From contig JAYEJB010000032.1 of the NCBI GenBank assembly GCA_034716415.1, positions 1 to 14,489 on the forward strand: a DNA stretch of 14,489 nucleotides. Reading direction: 5' to 3'. Both the position numbers and the translations under genes were made by a program. Position 1 is the first letter of the stretch. Every line of letters starts with the position of its first letter. The notes below the pieces were generated by a model. It was not told the origin of the DNA and made no database searches. It saw nothing but the letters and a program-made list of their open reading frames with translations. This document shows, piece after piece, positions 1 to 6,661 of this stretch. Source of the stretch: JAYEJB01 sp034716415 (GTDB taxonomy: Bacteria > Patescibacteriota > Patescibacteriia > SG8-24).

Positions 1-233
1 AGGACTGCGAACGCAACAGGCATGAGGTCAGCAGACATGTCAATGCGGCAGACTTCTAACGGGACAGGTCTCTCATCTCCTAAATCATTCGACTGCCTCG
101 AAAAGCGGACGATAGTCGTCGTCCCCTCCTCGATTCAGCCGAAAGGCATATTGGATGTCCGGTAACGCCGGCTCCCTATGGACGGACCTCTTTCCGTCAA
201 ACTGAATTAAAAATTCATCAATCTGTCGGCTTT
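1..233. other. Left-edge region without a supportable gene
   Basis: No recognisable gene is seen here. Plus frame 1 is open from the edge to a TAA at 163-165 (54 codons), but its translation looks like no family I know. On the minus strand an ATG at 36-38 opens a 12-codon frame running off the left edge (MSADLMPVAFAV), which could be the start of a divergent membrane or secreted protein; no Shine-Dalgarno supports it. A small hairpin (GACGGA / TCCGTC, 181-198) has no T-tract. The stretch most likely carries promoters for rnj and possibly for a divergent gene. Confidence 0.3.
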
Positions 234-296
234 GTGCATGACCGAAGGGTTTACATTCCTTTGCTGTCCCGCACCTGCCGAAGATTAAGACCTAAT

Positions 297-2144
297 ATGA
301 TAGAGAAAAACAATCCGGGCAAGCCCAGGAAGGGCAAACCCAAAAAGAGGCGCGTGGTCATCACGCCCCGCAATTCGAGCCAAAACCGACGCCGTAAGGC
401 GACCGGACCGAAGCCGAAGAAGCCGGGTGTGGGGTCCAGACAGCGCTTCACCAAACGACAACACAAGGCACCGGCCAACACGCCGAGGCTTCGTATCTAC
501 GCGCTCGGCGGCCTGGAAGAGATCGGCCGCAACTGCACCGTGTTCGAGTGTGGAAACGATATCGTCATCATCGACATCGGCATGATGTTCCCTGAAGAGG
601 GCATGCCGGGAATCGACTATATCATTCCGAACATCTCTTCACTCAGGGGCAAGGAAAAGAACATCCGTGGTGTCATCATCACGCATGGACACATGGACCA
701 TATCGGCGGCATCCCGCTGACGATTGGACGGCTTGGTTATCCCACGATCCACACCGCCCCGCTGACGGCGGGCATCATCAAGAAACGCCAGGAGGAATTC
801 GGGAACGTCAGCAAACTGAAGATCCAGAACGTCACGGACGAGACGCGGGTCCAGCTCGGCAAGCATTTCCGGTTCGAGCCGTTCCACGTCAACCACAGCA
901 TCGCCGACGCGTTCGGCGTCGCGCTACACACGCCGTACGGCACGATCCTGTACACCGGCGACTTCAAGTTCGACTACACGCCCATCGATGAGGATCCTGT
1001 CAATCTGGCGCATGTGGCGAGTTTCGGACTCAACGGCACCCTGATGCTGATGTCCGATTCGACCGGCGCGACAAGCCCCGGCCATCAGATTTCCGAAAGT
1101 CAGGTCGGTCGTGAGGTCGAACGCATCATCCGCGAGCATAAAGGCCGGCTATACGTGGCTACGTTCTCTTCGCTCCTGACTCGGGTGGGTCTCATCATCA
1201 ATACCGCCGCCAAGTACGGCCGCAAGGTGATGATCGAGGGACGTTCCATGAAGAACAACATCGAGATCGCCCAACAACTCGGTTACATGAAATTCCCGCC
1301 GGGCACCATTGTCAGCCCTGAGCAGTTCAAACAGATGCCTCCCGATAAGGGGATGATCGTCTGTACCGGAGCGCAGGGCGAACGGAACGCCGTGCTGATG
1401 CGAGTCGCGAACGGAGAGCACAAGAATCTCCGCTTCGGGAAAGGCGACGGCATCATTTTCTCGTCCTCGGTCGTGCCGGGTAACGAACGCACTGTGCAAA
1501 GGCTGAAGGACACGCTAGTCAAACAGGGCACCAAGGTCTACCACTACAACGATCTTGATGTGCACGTCAGCGGACACGCCAAGCAGGAAGAACTGAAGCT
1601 GATGATGCGACTGACGATGCCCAAATACCTGATGCCGATCCACGGCAATCGTTTCATGCTGGAAGCGCATGCCGAGCTCGGCCGAGAGGCAGGCATCGCT
1701 GAAGATAACATTTTAGTGGCAGAGAACGGCCAGGTAGTCGAGTTCGACAACCGCGGCGGCCAACTGAGTCGCGAGAAGGTCACGACCGATTACGTCATGG
1801 TCGACGGGCTGGGTGTGGGAGACGTATCGCAGGTAGTGCTCCGCGACCGCATCCAACTCGCGGATGAAGGCATGTTCATCGTCATCGCGACGGTCGACAG
1901 GAAGACCGGCGCACTGATGAGCTCCCCGGACATCATCTCACGCGGTTTCGTCTACATGCGCGAAAGCAAGGAGCTGGTCGAACGGGCCAGGTCCAAGGTC
2001 AAGAAGATCCTTCAGGACACGGACCCCAAGTCCCCTGCTTTCGAGGATCATCTCAAGAACAAGATCCGCAACGAAGTCGGCTCACTGCTGTTCCACGAGA
2101 CGAAACGCAGACCGATGATACTGCCGGTGATCATCGAGGTCTGA
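297..2144 (+). CDS. rnj: Ribonuclease J (metallo-beta-lactamase / beta-CASP RNase)
   Basis: This is the 5'-to-3' exonuclease and endonuclease of mRNA decay and rRNA maturation, acting in the cytoplasm. Counting from the ATG at 297 the protein has 615 residues. Residues 1-62 are a very basic, Pro/Lys/Arg-rich extension. The catalytic core begins at LRIYALGGLEEIGRN (65 onward). The zinc-binding motif HGHMDH is at 130-135, with further metal-ligand regions HVNHSIAD, TGDFKFD and, after the beta-CASP insert, PIHGNR. The C-terminal domain ends in PVIIEV. Family members are usually about 555 residues, so the extra length is the basic tail. A GTG at 234 would add 21 residues; I prefer the ATG because the added stretch is not family-like. 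Neither start has a Shine-Dalgarno. A weak TTGCTG / TAAGAC pair (261-266, 286-291, 19 bp spacer) would make the ATG transcript nearly leaderless. A terminator follows at 2281. Confidence 0.95.
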   Translation: MIEKNNPGKPRKGKPKKRRVVITPRNSSQNRRRKATGPKPKKPGVGSRQRFTKRQHKAPANTPRLRIYALGGLEEIGRNCTVFECGNDIVIIDIGMMFPEEGMPGIDYIIPNISSLRGKEKNIRGVIITHGHMDHIGGIPLTIGRLGYPTIHTAPLTAGIIKKRQEEFGNVSKLKIQNVTDETRVQLGKHFRFEPFHVNHSIADAFGVALHTPYGTILYTGDFKFDYTPIDEDPVNLAHVASFGLNGTLMLMSDSTGATSPGHQISESQVGREVERIIREHKGRLYVATFSSLLTRVGLIINTAAKYGRKVMIEGRSMKNNIEIAQQLGYMKFPPGTIVSPEQFKQMPPDKGMIVCTGAQGERNAVLMRVANGEHKNLRFGKGDGIIFSSSVVPGNERTVQRLKDTLVKQGTKVYHYNDLDVHVSGHAKQEELKLMMRLTMPKYLMPIHGNRFMLEAHAELGREAGIAEDNILVAENGQVVEFDNRGGQLSREKVTTDYVMVDGLGVGDVSQVVLRDRIQLADEGMFIVIATVDRKTGALMSSPDIISRGFVYMRESKELVERARSKVKKILQDTDPKSPAFEDHLKNKIRNEVGSLLFHETKRRPMILPVIIEV

Positions 2145-2254
2145 CACCGGAACCGTAAAACGGTCATAAACCGTCTTGCATCATCAGGCATGCATCAGCC
2201 CCCCGAAGCTCGAAGTCACCCATAGCTTTATGCGAAGGGTGATGACGAAGAAGG

Positions 2255-2276
2255 GCCGGTGATCATCGAAGTGTAA
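2255..2276 (+). repeat. Decayed echo of the rnj 3' end
   Basis: Positions 2255-2269 repeat exactly the 15 bases at 2123-2137 in the last codons of rnj. Both copies go on in frame to encode PVIIEV followed by a stop (TGA at 2142-2144, TAA at 2274-2276). The codons just before the echo (atg acg aag aag ggc, one base out of frame) resemble ETKRR in the true C-terminus. The copies lie 132 bp apart and the second sits directly before the terminator. It looks like a partial tail duplication or the scar of an insertion or recombination at the end of rnj. Confidence 0.6.
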
Positions 2277-2280
2277 GGAA

Positions 2281-2303
2281 AGCGCCCCTCCGGGGGCGTT
2301 TTT
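2281..2303 (+). terminator. Intrinsic terminator of rnj
   Basis: Stem CGCCCC (2283-2288) pairs with GGGGCG (2293-2298) around a 4-nt loop, followed by five T at 2299-2303. Flanking A residues can pair with the T-tract, so it may act in both directions. It lies 137 bp after the rnj stop and only 5 bp after the echo of the rnj tail. Confidence 0.85.
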
Positions 2304-2368
2304 GACTAATGACCTCCTATGCCCCAAAGTGCGGTTAGACACTTTAACAACATGGGAGGGAGATTGCC

Positions 2369-3390
2369 ATGCTAAAAAAGTCCATAGACTGGACCGAAAA
2401 GGCGGCCTCTACGGACGAGGGCGGGCTTGCATGGACCATAAGATTTGCGCCGGAAGGACATCGACCGTCAAAACCCTTTCCCAGTATGCACGGGATGTCG
2501 TCGGAGGCAGACCCTATCCGATAATCAAGGAAAACGTAAAATACATGGACGCCGACCCCCTCGCTGCGAAGGGGCCTGTCATGGCAATCTTCCTGCAGAA
2601 GATAGTCCGTGAGGAAAGCGGTGAACGGTCGGACGAGGCGTGTGAGCTGCTGCTCAACCGTAACCATGTGTCAGAATCCGCGCTCCGGACGGTCGTCGTA
2701 TATGGCGGGGAACCGTACAGCGGACAGGTAGCGGAACGGCTTCTGACCTGGGAAGAGATCGACATCGCGACGATTCGGGCGATTATCCGGCATGCTCCGG
2801 AACCGCATAAGCTGTTTGCATGGAACAGGATCGATATAGACTCAACCCACGGGCTTGATCTCTGCAAAATCCTCCGTTTCGGGCCGGAAGAATATCGAGA
2901 GCTGACCTGGAATGTGGTCATATCGAAAGGGTGGCCGGCCGAGATGTCGCTTGGCTATATCTTCAGGTTCGCACCGGATGGATGAAAGGAGCGGGCGTGC
3001 CGGGAGATCCTGTGTCGCGTCTCCGAAGGAGAAGGCCTTGTCGCGGTCAGAGATATACTCAAGAATCCGCTCTCCCTTAAATGGCTGCACAAACTCGTCG
3101 AATCTATAATGGAAATTGAAGTCGTGTCCGGAAAAATCCTGTTCGAAATCGCCACGATGCTACCCAGACACGATTCGCTCATGGAGAGGGCGTTCGATGC
3201 GCTCATGGAGTCATCTGATCCGCACCACGGAGCCGATACCCTAGGTATGGAAAGCCTGAAAACGCTCCTGAAACGGACACCGAAACGCTGGCAAGGAAAA
3301 CTGTTCAAGCTACATGAACGGAGGCTGGCAAAGCACATAGATCATCTGGAGCGAAATTATGAGGGGGAAAATGATTGCGAAGTGGGGTAA
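2369..3390 (+). pseudogene. Broken tandem copy of the helical-repeat gene
   Basis: This is a degraded paralogue of the gene at 3602-4606; function unknown. The start is ATG 2369, preceded by GGAGGG with an 8-nt spacer. The first 30 or so codons (frame of 2369) encode DWTEKAAS...WTIRFAPEGH, matching RWTDKMAS...WLVRFAPKGH of the intact copy; this frame stops at 2522. The match resumes one frame away (LQKIVREESGERSDEACELLL, YGGEPYSGQ, IIRHAPEPHK, FGPEEYRELTWN), so at least one indel lies between about 2460 and 2520. That frame meets a TGA at 2983-2985, exactly where the intact copy has Trp184 (TGG), then continues as KERACREIL... to a TAA at 3388-3390. Relative to the intact copy there are also about 25 extra residues near the frameshift. 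There is a TTGACT at 2302-2307 but no -10 box at the right spacing. Decay is the simplest reading; recoding is not excluded. Confidence 0.75.
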
Positions 3391-3460
3391 ACGCTGGAAA
3401 TCGATCGTGAGGATGATTTGTTCGCCATATTCATATATGTATTAGCATTCCCAGTCCGAT

Positions 3461-3488
3461 AAATCCGACCGCTTCGTCGGATTTTTTT
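3461..3488 (+). terminator. Terminator after the broken helical-repeat copy
   Basis: Nine-base stem AAATCCGAC (3461-3469) and GTCGGATTT (3476-3484), loop CGCTTC, with seven T at 3482-3488. It is clearly related to the hairpin at 4630-4649 after the intact copy, which indicates that gene and terminator were duplicated together. Confidence 0.85.
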
Positions 3489-3502
3489 ACGGATGCAGAC
3501 TA

Positions 3503-3531
3503 TTGACACCCGTCCTTTCGCTGGCTATTTT
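3503..3531 (+). promoter_or_regulatory. Sigma70-type promoter of the helical-repeat gene
   Basis: A perfect -35 TTGACA (3503-3508), a 17-bp spacer and -10 TATTTT (3526-3531). Transcription would start near 3538 and give a leader of about 64 nt. This is the best match to consensus in the window. Confidence 0.7.
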
Positions 3532-3590
3532 TTGCTACCGGTCGTAAGATGAGACTGGCACAGCAGATTGAAAACCGATACACCCGGACA

Positions 3591-3596
3591 AGGAGG
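3591..3596 (+). promoter_or_regulatory. Strong Shine-Dalgarno fixing the start at 3602
   Basis: AGGAGG lies five bases before the ATG at 3602. It stands out because trpS, rnhB and rnj have no such site and look leaderless. The broken first copy also has one (GGAGGG, 2355-2360). Confidence 0.8.
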
Positions 3597-3601
3597 ATAT
3601 C

Positions 3602-4606
3602 ATGTTCGATACAAAAGAACGATGGACCGACAAGATGGCCTCCTTCGAGGAGGTCGAGGATTTCGAATGGTTGGTGAGGTTCGCGCCAAAAGGTCATCAC
3701 GTCAGGGATGAAGCTGCGGACCGGCTGTTTGCCATGACTCCCCTGAAAGCGCATTCTCTGCAAATAATCGTCCGCTACTGCGAGGATGAACGTTCTGACA
3801 GGGCGTGTAAGTTGCTGTTAGAGCGCAAATACCTCAAGGAGTTGACGCTTCGGACAATCGTCGCCTGGGGCGGTGAACCGTACAGTGGACAGGCGGCCGC
3901 AAGGTTGCTGGAACGGGAAGAGCTCGATGAAATCACTGTCCGGGCAATAATCCGCCACGCGCCGGAACCCCACAAAAGAACTGCCTGGACAATGGCGCTG
4001 GAGACCGATATCATCAGCTACGGTACGCCTGCCTACGTCGTACGTTACGGGCCGGAGACATACCGTGAACTTGCCTGGAACCTGCTTTCGCTCGAAGATA
4101 TCTTCTATTGGGAAGACATCATCTATATCTTCTGCCATGCTCCCCCGACCTGGAAGCGGCGTGCAATCGACGTGATATCGAGCCAAGTCGATGACGATGA
4201 GACTGACTCCACCCTTCGGATCATATTGAAGCGCGGCCGACCCATAGAGTGGATCAGGCAGCTGATGCTGAAAAGCGAAAGAATCAGCGACCTGATCCGC
4301 AACATCCTGCTCCAGACCATGACCACCCATTACACCTCGAACGCGGACAGGAACAAGGCGGCCAGTCTGTTCTTGAGTCTGTTGGGTGACACGCTCGAAA
4401 CACTGGGCACCGATCTGTTATGGATTCTTGTGGAGAATGTACCGGGAACGCAGCGTGCCAAGATTCATCCGATTCTCGGTCCGAGGGTAGAGGAAGACAA
4501 GTTCGAAGAGGCCAAGCAATACTGGCCGTCGGGCACACGGGCTGAAGCACGCTTACAGGAATTGAAGAAGAAATACGGCGCCGGTTGGTATCTCGTTCAG
4601 ATCTGA
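3602..4606 (+). CDS. Alpha-helical repeat protein with 30-residue period, unknown function
   Basis: I do not recognise this 334-residue protein as a named family. It has no signal peptide or membrane segment, so it is probably cytoplasmic. Residues 38-217 form six tandem units of almost exactly 30 residues, marked by Ala at 38, 68, 98, 128, 158 and 188. The pattern is A-x-x-L-L, then about eight residues, L-R-x-I-(V/I)-R-x-x-(P/G)-E-P-(Y/H), as in LRTIVAWGGEPY, VRAIIRHAPEPH and YVVRYGPETY. Two helices per unit would build an alpha-solenoid like HEAT or LRV proteins, which usually bind proteins or nucleic acids. An N-terminal half-unit (WLVRFAPKGH, 23-32) caps it; residues 219-334 are more divergent. 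The gene has its own consensus promoter, a strong ribosome-binding site and its own terminator, so it is monocistronic. A decayed paralogue lies directly upstream. Confidence 0.8.
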   Translation: MFDTKERWTDKMASFEEVEDFEWLVRFAPKGHHVRDEAADRLFAMTPLKAHSLQIIVRYCEDERSDRACKLLLERKYLKELTLRTIVAWGGEPYSGQAAARLLEREELDEITVRAIIRHAPEPHKRTAWTMALETDIISYGTPAYVVRYGPETYRELAWNLLSLEDIFYWEDIIYIFCHAPPTWKRRAIDVISSQVDDDETDSTLRIILKRGRPIEWIRQLMLKSERISDLIRNILLQTMTTHYTSNADRNKAASLFLSLLGDTLETLGTDLLWILVENVPGTQRAKIHPILGPRVEEDKFEEAKQYWPSGTRAEARLQELKKKYGAGWYLVQI

Positions 4607-4629
4607 CGACATAGAAAGACAATCCACAA

Positions 4630-4653
4630 ATCCGACCACTTGGTCGGATCTTT
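4630..4653 (+). terminator. Terminator of the intact helical-repeat gene
   Basis: Stem ATCCGACC (4630-4637), loop ACTT, GGTCGGAT (4642-4649), then CTTT. It lies 23 bp after the stop codon and resembles the hairpin at 3461-3488, but has a weaker T-tract. Confidence 0.75.
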
Positions 4654-4669
4654 CATTACAAAAAGAAGG

Positions 4670-4751
4670 AGCCGACCCAGAGGATCGGCTTCTATAGAGG
4701 TTGGGCGTAAAATCGCCCAACTGGTGCGCATTTTTCACCGGCGTCCCGGTG
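4670..4751. other. Run of small hairpins upstream of trpS
   Basis: Three dyads lie between the preceding terminator and the trpS promoter: AGCCGA / TCGGCT (4670-4690), GTTGGGCG / CGCCCAAC (4700-4721, perfect 8-bp stem, six-base loop) and CACCGG / CCGGTG (4736-4751, four-base loop). A T5 run (4731-4735) follows the second, at nine bases' distance. GGTG (4723-4726) could instead pair with CACC (4736-4739), excluding the third hairpin. Because the likely trpS start of transcription lies downstream, these are more probably extra terminators than a leader. Confidence 0.45.
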
Positions 4752-4778
4752 CATCTACTGTACGCTTGTCGGGGCTCT

Positions 4779-4807
4779 TTGTAAAATGCCGTCTGTGGAT
4801 ATATACT
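4779..4807 (+). promoter_or_regulatory. Promoter of trpS, giving a leaderless mRNA
   Basis: -35 TTGTAA (4779-4784), a 17-bp spacer and -10 TATACT (4802-4807). Transcription should start around 4814-4816, at the ATG itself. This overlaps the upstream in-frame ATG at 4786, which therefore cannot be the start used. Confidence 0.6.
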
Positions 4808-4815
4808 CATCGCAT

Positions 4816-5877
4816 ATGACAGAGCAAAACCGCAAAAAAATCGTTATCTCCGGGATCCAACCGTCGGGCCGGTCTCATATCGGCAACTGGGCCGGCGCTT
4901 TCAGACACTGGCTGGAGCTTCAGGACGACCCGCAATACGAGTGTTCGTTTTTCATCGCGGACTATCACTCGCTTTCAGGCGAGTATGACCCGAAAGAAAA
5001 ACGCGCGCAGATCCTGGACATGATGACCGATCTGCTGGCGATTGGACTCGACCCGGACAAGTGCACGCTGTTCAGACAGTCAGATATCGCGGAGCACACC
5101 GAACTATGCTGGGTGTTCAATACACTGACGCCGATCGCTTTCCTGGAGCGCATGACGCAGTTCAAGGACAAGGCCGGACAACAGAAGGAGAACGTCAACA
5201 TGGGTTTGCTGGACTACCCGGTCCTGCAGGCCGCGGATATCCTGATCCACAAGGGTGAGCTGGTGCCGGTCGGTCGCGACCAGATCCAGCACGTCGAGCT
5301 GACTCGTGACATGGCCAGGTTCTTCAACCGTAAATACGGATGCGAGGAATTCCCGGAATCAAAACCACTGTTGACCGAGACACCGAAACTGCGCTCACTC
5401 ACCGATCCACTGAAGAAAATGAGCAAAAGCCACGGCGAAAAGACGTTCCTGGCGCTCGATGACGATCCGGAGACGCTGAAGTCGAAGCTGTCGCGCGCAG
5501 TCACTGAAACGACCGGTCGGATTTCGATGACTGAAAAGCAAGTCGAGGAGCAGATGGCACTACTACCCGAAAAACGTGACGAGGGTGCTTTGCGCGGCCA
5601 GGCCGGAGTCTGGAACCTGCTCACTATCCTTCGGCTCACGGACAGCGAGGATGCCGTAAAGCAGGTATTAGAGAACCAACCCATCAAATATTCCGAACTG
5701 AAATCGCTGGTCGCGGAGAAGGTCGCCGATTACTTCGCTGATTTCAGAGCAAAAAAGGCCGAATTTAAGGCTAAGCCGGACGAGGTTCGCGAGATATTCG
5801 ACAAAGGAGCCAAAAAATCCCGCAAGACCGCCCAGGCAACAATGAAGCAAGTCCGCAAAATCATCGGAATCAGATAA
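4816..5877 (+). CDS. trpS: Tryptophanyl-tRNA synthetase
   Basis: Class I aminoacyl-tRNA synthetase that charges tRNA-Trp with tryptophan in the cytoplasm. The protein has 353 residues, close to the usual size of about 330-350. The HIGH-type signature is HIGN at residues 21-24, after ISGIQPSGR. The KMSKS loop is intact at 201-205. Between them are family blocks such as DYPVLQAADIL and VPVGRDQIQHVELTRD. The C-terminus is Lys-rich. I choose the ATG at 4816 rather than 4786 because residues IVISGIQPSG begin right after it and because a good promoter (-10 at 4802-4807) covers the upstream ATG. There is no Shine-Dalgarno, consistent with leaderless translation. A terminator follows 14 bp after the stop. 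No T-box or Trp-rich leader peptide is visible. Confidence 0.95.
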   Translation: MTEQNRKKIVISGIQPSGRSHIGNWAGAFRHWLELQDDPQYECSFFIADYHSLSGEYDPKEKRAQILDMMTDLLAIGLDPDKCTLFRQSDIAEHTELCWVFNTLTPIAFLERMTQFKDKAGQQKENVNMGLLDYPVLQAADILIHKGELVPVGRDQIQHVELTRDMARFFNRKYGCEEFPESKPLLTETPKLRSLTDPLKKMSKSHGEKTFLALDDDPETLKSKLSRAVTETTGRISMTEKQVEEQMALLPEKRDEGALRGQAGVWNLLTILRLTDSEDAVKQVLENQPIKYSELKSLVAEKVADYFADFRAKKAEFKAKPDEVREIFDKGAKKSRKTAQATMKQVRKIIGIR

Positions 5878-5891
5878 TAAGAAAATCATAA

Positions 5892-5918
5892 TAAAACCGC
5901 CGGTGTTCAGCGGTTTTA
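5892..5918 (+). terminator. Terminator of trpS, possibly bidirectional
   Basis: Stem TAAAACCGC (5892-5900) pairs with GCGGTTTTA (5910-5918) around a nine-base loop, with the T-run inside the 3' arm. The A-run in the 5' arm would serve as the T-tract for the transposase transcript from the other side. The RAYT element begins immediately after it at 5919. Confidence 0.75.
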
Positions 5919-5977
5919 AAGTGCCTGTCACCCTCTCCCCCAAAAGTGCCTGTCACCCAGTCCCTTGTTAGGGACAG
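5919..5977 (+). repeat. Left REP-like end, inverted copy
   Basis: Contains two direct copies of AAGTGCCTGTCACCC (5919-5933 and 5944-5958) and the hairpin GTCCC-TTGTTA-GGGAC (5960-5975). It differs at three positions from the reverse complement of 6594-6652. The last codons and the TGA of the transposase gene (5928-5930) lie inside this repeat. Confidence 0.85.
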
Positions 5978-6539
5978 CCACGATTTCCGCATAATGCCAC
6001 ATTTTGACCATGGCGGCATAAATAGCTCGTCTCTCATTAATATCAGTCGATAGCTGTACGTATTCCGGTAATTCATCGATCAAGAGATCATTTTGGCCGA
6101 GCACGAAATGTCGGTAACTAGACCAGCGATAATCTTCAGGATTAGCTACAAGACCCGCTCGCACCGGATTCAATTCGATATACGCGCCACAAGTCAATAA
6201 TTGAGACTCATCAGTTATTTGTACGCATTTATACCTTCCTTGCCAGAGAGGCCCCTCACGTGAATATTTCTTTCTGTGTTTCATTGAATATCCGTGATTG
6301 AGACATTGCATCAGCTTCGGGAGCGTCTCACCGTTCGTGCTGACCATCATGTGATAATGATTATTCATCAGAACGTAATGATGCAAATGAACGCACAATT
6401 TTTCTGTATATTTTCTAACTAGGACGAGGAAGATTTCGTAATCCGGTAGATCCATGAATATCTGGTTACCATTGTTTCCACGACACATGACATGGAAAAT
6501 TCCCTCATCTGGTTTAAGATTACGTGCGTGTCTTGTCAT
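5928..6539 (-). CDS. REP-associated tyrosine transposase (Y1/HUH family)
   Basis: Single-strand DNA transposase of the Y1 HUH superfamily (RAYT, related to IS200/IS605 TnpA), which nicks at REP hairpins through a covalent tyrosine link. The protein has 203 residues from the ATG at 6537-6539. The HUH motif is H61-Y62-H63 in LMNNHYHMMV; the probable catalytic tyrosine is Y120 in AYIELNPVRAGLV; EGPLWQGRYKC (95-105) is the usual RAYT block. A GTG 18 bases upstream is possible, but MTRHAR at the ATG fits family starts better. The last 15 codons (VPNKGLGDRHFWGRG) and the stop are encoded by the left REP-like repeat. Its AT-rich coding contrasts with its neighbours, which supports acquisition. No frameshift is seen, so it may be active. 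Confidence 0.9.
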   Translation of the reverse strand: MTRHARNLKPDEGIFHVMCRGNNGNQIFMDLPDYEIFLVLVRKYTEKLCVHLHHYVLMNNHYHMMVSTNGETLPKLMQCLNHGYSMKHRKKYSREGPLWQGRYKCVQITDESQLLTCGAYIELNPVRAGLVANPEDYRWSSYRHFVLGQNDLLIDELPEYVQLSTDINERRAIYAAMVKMWHYAEIVAVPNKGLGDRHFWGRG

Positions 6540-6565
6540 ATGCGATTCGCTTACCACAGTTCATG

Positions 6566-6661
6566 CGATTAATGCAAGATAAAAATTCACTGCCTGTCCC
6601 CAATAAGGGACTGGGTGACAGGCACTTTCGGGGGAGAGGGTGACAGGCACTTGATAAAGCA
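6566..6661. repeat. 96-bp tandem unit, copy 1
   Basis: First of two identical adjacent 96-bp units. It contains the right REP-like end (6594-6652): a TGCCTGTC / GACAGGCA dyad nested around GTCCC / GGGAC, then a second GGTGACAGGCACTT. It is identical base for base to 6662-6757. Confidence 0.95.

Noticed and set aside
1..165. C-terminal end of an upstream gene in plus frame 1
   Set aside because: The frame is open, but its composition and sequence give no sign of a real protein; chance cannot be excluded.
2983..2985. Genome-wide TGA recoding
   Set aside because: rnj, the intact helical-repeat gene, the transposase and the first GT4 gene all end in TGA at normal family ends.
3109..3390. Separate small gene of 93 codons
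   Set aside because: It is in the same frame as the broken helical-repeat copy and is its C-terminal part after the TGA.
4623..4815. T-box riboswitch or Trp leader peptide for trpS
   Set aside because: No conserved T-box antiterminator sequence and no Trp-rich short frame; a promoter is predicted downstream of the hairpins.
4786..4815. Upstream ATG as the trpS start
   Set aside because: It lies between the -35 and -10 boxes of the best promoter candidate, and the extra ten residues are not part of the family.
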